Of a DNA stretch of 64,000 nucleotides, positions 60,168 to 64,000 are shown in pieces. The DNA comes from Lactarius indigo. Taxonomy: Eukaryota > Basidiomycota > Agaricomycetes > Russulales > Russulaceae. The notes beneath the pieces were generated by a model that saw only the letters and a program-made list of their open reading frames with translations, searched no databases and was not told the origin of the DNA. The translations under genes were made by a program, and so were the position numbers. The stretch is taken from NCBI GenBank assembly GCA_025766275.1, contig JAFKAC010000012.1, positions 1,488,001 to 1,552,000 on the forward strand, given 5' to 3'. How positions within the stretch are numbered: the first letter of the stretch is position 1; every line of letters starts with the position of its first letter.

Positions 60168-60735
60168 TGTTAAGATAATGCGTAGGTTGACCTGGGGGTG
60201 GTACTCGAACCGCTTGCGGTCCGGATTCCCGCCACTCGGGTGTTTCCTTGTTTCGCACGGTCACCAAGTGAGCCCTCACCACTACCCACTACGACCTAAC
60301 GAATACAGGGTGTGACATTTGAAGAGCATTTCTGTGGAAAGCTGTTGGGAGTGGGTCATCTTGTGTATGATGTACTTCAAATTTGTAACGCATGCCCAAC
60401 GTGTGGCCCTACCTAGCATTAAAATTTTAGTTAGTTCCCGTCGCGCGCACGATGAGTTCATGCGTGGCCCAGATACGTTGTGTTCATGACTCATTATCTT
60501 TATAATGTACGCACATACGTGCGAGGACAGGTCCATCTATGTGTTCTTCGACCTGTCTACCAGAAAAAACGAGACAAAGAAACCTAAGAAAAGAAAAGAA
60601 AGAGCTTGCTGTGCGTGGATAACGCTATCACGTTTCTTTGGGCATCGAGGAGAAAAGGGGTCGACGGGGTGATGTAGTTTAACCACGCTAGGGTGTCGAA
60701 ACCCCAATAACTTGACGTGCGGCGACTTGACTGTC
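60168..60735. other. Intergenic upstream of ISY1
   Basis: This probably contains the ISY1 promoter and 5' UTR. No other gene or repeat is recognised. Confidence 0.4.
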
Positions 60736-61943
60736 AAGCAAGATTCGAAATAAGCGCATCGGCGAATGTGAATTCAGGGTGTTTGCGTTCGAGGTGTTCT
60801 CGGAAAAGGTAATCGCATCCAAATGTCCATTCGAAGTCGTTGCAATAGGAGTGCAGGATTCGGGGCATGTGCTGGTCGCCGTTGTTCCCGCCGAGGTTTT
60901 GCCGCCTTGTAAACCCAATATTACAAAGGCGCAGAAGTATTGGTGTAGTAGACCTGGCATTCCCTCGTCCCCGCAGAGAGCTGGGAAGATCGTTGATGGC
61001 GGAGCCATACGTTCAGAACTACCAGAGGGTCATCGCGAGGCGATGAACGACTTTGCGGCTTCCCATAATGGCCCGTGCATTGACCCGAGCTTGATGGTTG
61101 AGTTGAACTGATGCGTAGATCTTTTACACAAAATAGGTAAGGGGAAAATTGTTGCAAATTTGACCCACGAAGGACAACTGCCTGTCTAACTGCTCGCACG
61201 ATATCTGCAATCCAAGGGACGTAGGAGCTCCTGGTTGAAAAAAGCAGATGGAAATGGCACCATCAGAGATTAGAACATCTGCTCGACCATGTGACCTCAG
61301 GGTTTCTATCCGCTCGACGAATCGGTCAAGTTGCGAAGCGTCCATGGGGAGTTGACTAAAGAATGTGATATCAATATCCCCAAGGCAAGGCGCATTCATC
61401 CTGGCCACGATGCTGTCCAAGTACTTGCTAGTTCCTCGATATTTTGGAAAGGTAAGAGCAGGGAATAACGCGGCGTTGCTCTGACGTGAAATCAATCCGA
61501 GGTAGCTATGGCGAGATAGGAGATAGAGTGAAGTGATCAAAGTTGGGACATCTCGAACAAGACGTTCATGAATGCTTCTGGGGAAAATGTGTAGCACTAA
61601 AAACCTCGTGGAGTTGAAGATCTACGAGGTCTTGCACAAAAGAAGCTGAGGGAAAGAGGGAAAGGCAACCCCGGCCTCGTGGAACATACGGAGGCGTGGG
61701 TTCCACTGACAATTGCTAGGCAGGGCCAACTGTACGTTCTCTTGGGTAGATGAACCCAGATCCTCTAATTTTGAAAATGGCCCCTCGAGAAAACTTATCC
61801 AGAAGCGAGCTTGTGACGGTGAGGCTAATAGAACTAAAACGGCCAGACTGCGCCAGTGCGGCCGTAATTTTGTCCTCGTCCTTGGGAACAGGGGGATCGA
61901 GCACTTGAGATCTTCCGAAGCCTGAGCTCAGGGCAAAAGGCAA
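60736..61943 (-). pseudogene. F-box/LRR-type protein pseudogene
   Basis: Segments in several minus-strand frames match a family of Agaricomycete F-box proteins, in the right order. They are GRSQVLDPPVPKDEDKITAA with ALAQSGRFSSISLTVTSSLL near 61800-61930, PFSKLEDL and NVQLALPSN near 61700-61790, DLVDLQLHE near 61605, and YLDSIVARMNAPCLGDIDITF with FVERIETLRSHGRADVL near 61270-61440. LQISCEQLDRQLSF follows near 61160-61220 and CVKDLRISSTQPSS near 61085-61130. Frame changes and stops separate them, for example a stop after FEMSQL near 61545 and a shift near 61785. The F-box itself is not visible. A tail near 60745-60850 reads like a broken C2H2 finger (LFREHLERKHPEF). The gene is decayed and cannot make the full protein. 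Confidence 0.65.
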
Positions 61944-62685
61944 GGGGGTGGCAGTAATCTAGAGTCTTCAAGACTGGAGTTCCATGCGTACAGGACAGCC
62001 GAGGGTGAAGAACCCGCCAAGAAACAAATATGATACGTCGCCACTTTCGACATATATGCGCAAGTCTAGGCTAAAGGTGTGGAGAAGCATCCAGATAATT
62101 ACAAAAGATTTTTTAGAAGGACTTTGTTAGAAAGCTTCCCGATTATCACTTGTCGAGAAAAGGAACAAGTTAGCGAGTGGCGCAGGCGCGTGTTAAAGAC
62201 GTACCTCTTTTGGGCCCTTCGCCCGGTGGGTAGCGAGGGAGAGATATGAGTAGGGTACGCCTGTTGGGATATTCAATTTCACCCCCGGCGGTAGAGCACT
62301 GAAGAACGACTAGTAATGAGTCTAGGTGTCTGCTACCTTAGCATGATTCTGACTTGTGAAACTCTCAAACACCTGCGTAATATATGGCCCGGGTGATCGG
62401 CACACTAACAAACGACGGCGGCGGTCCGAAACCTCCGCTGGGCAAGCCTTGCCTTAAGGGAACTCCCTTGGAGACTCTCCTCAGGCACTCCGGGTGTATG
62501 ATAACAAGAGCGGCTTCCTCACTTCTCTCTCAGTCAAGTGACCACGCTCCGAGTCTTTGACACCTCCGTACTCGGGGAACCTTCTTCCTTACCTTCTTCA
62601 ACAAAAAGGACAAACATGGAACCTCGCCTCTTCATACACTTTCCACCCCCAAGTTTCTCAGAGGATACGATACCGACACCTCTTC
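61944..62685. other. Intergenic upstream of the transporter
   Basis: About 740 bases without a recognisable gene. It should contain the promoter of the transporter to the right; no specific element is assigned. Confidence 0.4.
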
Positions 62686-64000
62686 ATGGAAACTCACAAC
62701 GAGAAGCAACGAGAAGTGAAAACCAGGGAAGGATACGTAGAATCGCTAGAAGATGATATCACAAAGAAAATCGCGGCTGGAGAAATATCTGAACTTGTAG
62801 TCGTTGCTGAGGGTGAGGAGAGGACAACGTGGTTCGTGTGGTCGTTGGTGTTTTGCAGCAGCATATCCGGTCTCTTGTTCGGTCGGTCTCATCTTTTTTG
62901 TTCTCGACCAACATGTCTTATTCGGTGACTTAGGATATGACACCGGTGTCGTATCTGGTGCTCTCGTCAGCATTGGTTCAGACCTTGGTTCTGAGAGCCT
63001 TTCCAATCTGCAGAAGGTTTGGGCCGGTGACATGGGTGAAGAGTGGACCCCAAGCTTACATCCGGGTACTATTTTAGGAACTTATCACTTCCGCCACCAC
63101 GCTGGGAGCACTTCTTGGAGGCCTGACCGCGGGAATGCTCTCCGATGCCGTCGGACGACGACCGGTACTCGGCATAGCGGATATCCTCTTCATCGCCGGC
63201 GCCATTGGACAGGCAATCTGCCATACAGTTTGGGCTATGGTATGTTCGAATTTACGGAAGCTATGTGGGCTGTCCGAGGCTGAGACTACGACGCTATCAA
63301 AGATCGGCACACGCTTCTTGATCGGCTGGGGTGTCGGCATCGCAGCTTGTGTTGCGCCTGTCTACATCCAGGAATTATCACCGACGCGTCTGCGCGGGCG
63401 GATGGTCGTTATAAATGTCGTCGCGATTACATTTGGACAGGTAGTGGCCTATGGGATAGACGCTGGCTTTGCAAACGTTCGTGGAGGTTGGAGGTGGATG
63501 GTCGGACTTGGTACAATACCCGCGGGCTTGCAGCTAATCTTCCTATTCTTTCTTCCGGAGTCACGTAAGTCGGTGTATTGCCGTGGTTTGTCCCACTCCC
63601 GTATCTCACAAGCGTGCCTGGCCTCACAGCGCGTATCTTGCTCAAGAGAGGACACGTTGATCAGGCGCGTGACGTTATGTCGAAGATTTATGCGCATGCG
63701 AACGCAAAGCAAATAGACTTCAAGGTTTGGTTTCCAGTTGGTGGCCATCTACGCCGCTCATGGACGCACTTTGCTAGGTCAAGGTATTGCAAGCTGCCGT
63801 GAAGCAGAGCGTGGAGATCGTTCAAACTACAACATTCTTGGAGCGTTTTCGCTCCATTCTCTTCGTTCCTGTTAACCGCCGTGCCCTCAGTACGTGATGC
63901 ACAGCGTTTCTTCGCTCTCCGACCATATCTTAAACAAAAACGTCAGTTGTCGCTTGCGCACTTCAGTTTGCTCAACAAGCTTGTGGCTTCAATACTTTGA
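62686..64000 (+). CDS. MFS sugar transporter, myo-inositol transporter type (5' part, cut by window end)
   Basis: Seven exons are visible: 62686-62881, 62934-63016, 63078-63239, 63303-63564, 63630-63724, 63778-63889 and 63947 to the end. The start METHNEKQREV was chosen because the conserved part follows it; the same frame is open further upstream to 62557. Sugar-porter features are seen in order: LLFGYDTGVVSGAL in the first helix, AGMLSDAVGRRPVLG after helix 2, RFLIGWGVGIAACVAPVYIQE with the ELSPTRLRGRM motif, and FLPESPRILLKRG before the central loop. The last visible residues are CALQFAQQACGFNTL in helix 7. The whole pattern is closest to fungal ITR-type inositol transporters: plasma-membrane, proton-coupled uptake of inositol or a related sugar. 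No damage is seen. Substrate assignment is by family resemblance only. Confidence 0.88.

Overview
The window looks like nuclear DNA of a basidiomycete, probably an Agaricomycete. It is intron-dense, with short GT-AG introns of about 50-60 bases and several micro-exons, and it carries gene families typical of that group: a large EF-hand/ZZ family, an A-T-R adenylate-forming reductase, GT90/CAP10, ISY1, an F-box/LRR relic and an inositol-type sugar transporter. No rRNA, tRNA, CRISPR array or intact transposon was found.

Positions 1-40468 hold a head-to-tail minus-strand array of one large gene family. Copy 1 (1-2288) is cut by the window edge. Copies 2-6 are complete (starts 10256, 17606, 26124, 32545, 40468; stops 5462, 12688, 21331, 27730, 36011). 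Copy 2 was modelled exon by exon: 15 exons, 4071 coding bases, 1356 residues, with every splice phase closing. The protein has a short basic N-terminus and proline-rich linker, a long helical region, one canonical EF-hand, a middle beta-rich domain, two ZZ-type zinc fingers and a C-terminal coiled coil. Its function is unknown. Copies 1-3 and 4-6 form two subfamilies at the 5' end, but later exons are reshuffled between them. There is a decayed seventh copy (26690-27110), a 502-base identical tract shared by copies 4 and 5, an in-frame loss of most of exon 1 in copy 6, and a heptad expansion in copy 3. Duplicated flanks carry other debris: a trypsin-like protease pseudogene inserted upstream of copy 3, a DEK_C-like fragment, and an unrecognised repeated remnant.

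Positions 41449-64000 are more ordinary gene space. In order: a 2-oxoglutarate-oxygenase-fold protein that has lost its metal ligands (minus); a degenerate TPR-like relic (minus); a GT90 glycosyltransferase (minus, 633 aa); a UbiA prenyltransferase (minus, 330 aa); an A-T-R adenylate-forming reductase (plus, 18 exons, 1154 aa); the splicing factor ISY1 (minus, 330 aa); an F-box/LRR pseudogene (minus); and the first part of an inositol/sugar transporter (plus), cut by the window end.

The UbiA prenyltransferase and the carboxylate-reducing A-T-R enzyme are divergent neighbours and could form the core of a small prenylated-aromatic (meroterpenoid-type) pathway. The array is the most unusual part: a recombining family with an unchanged calcium loop and zinc fingers but fast-changing linkers.
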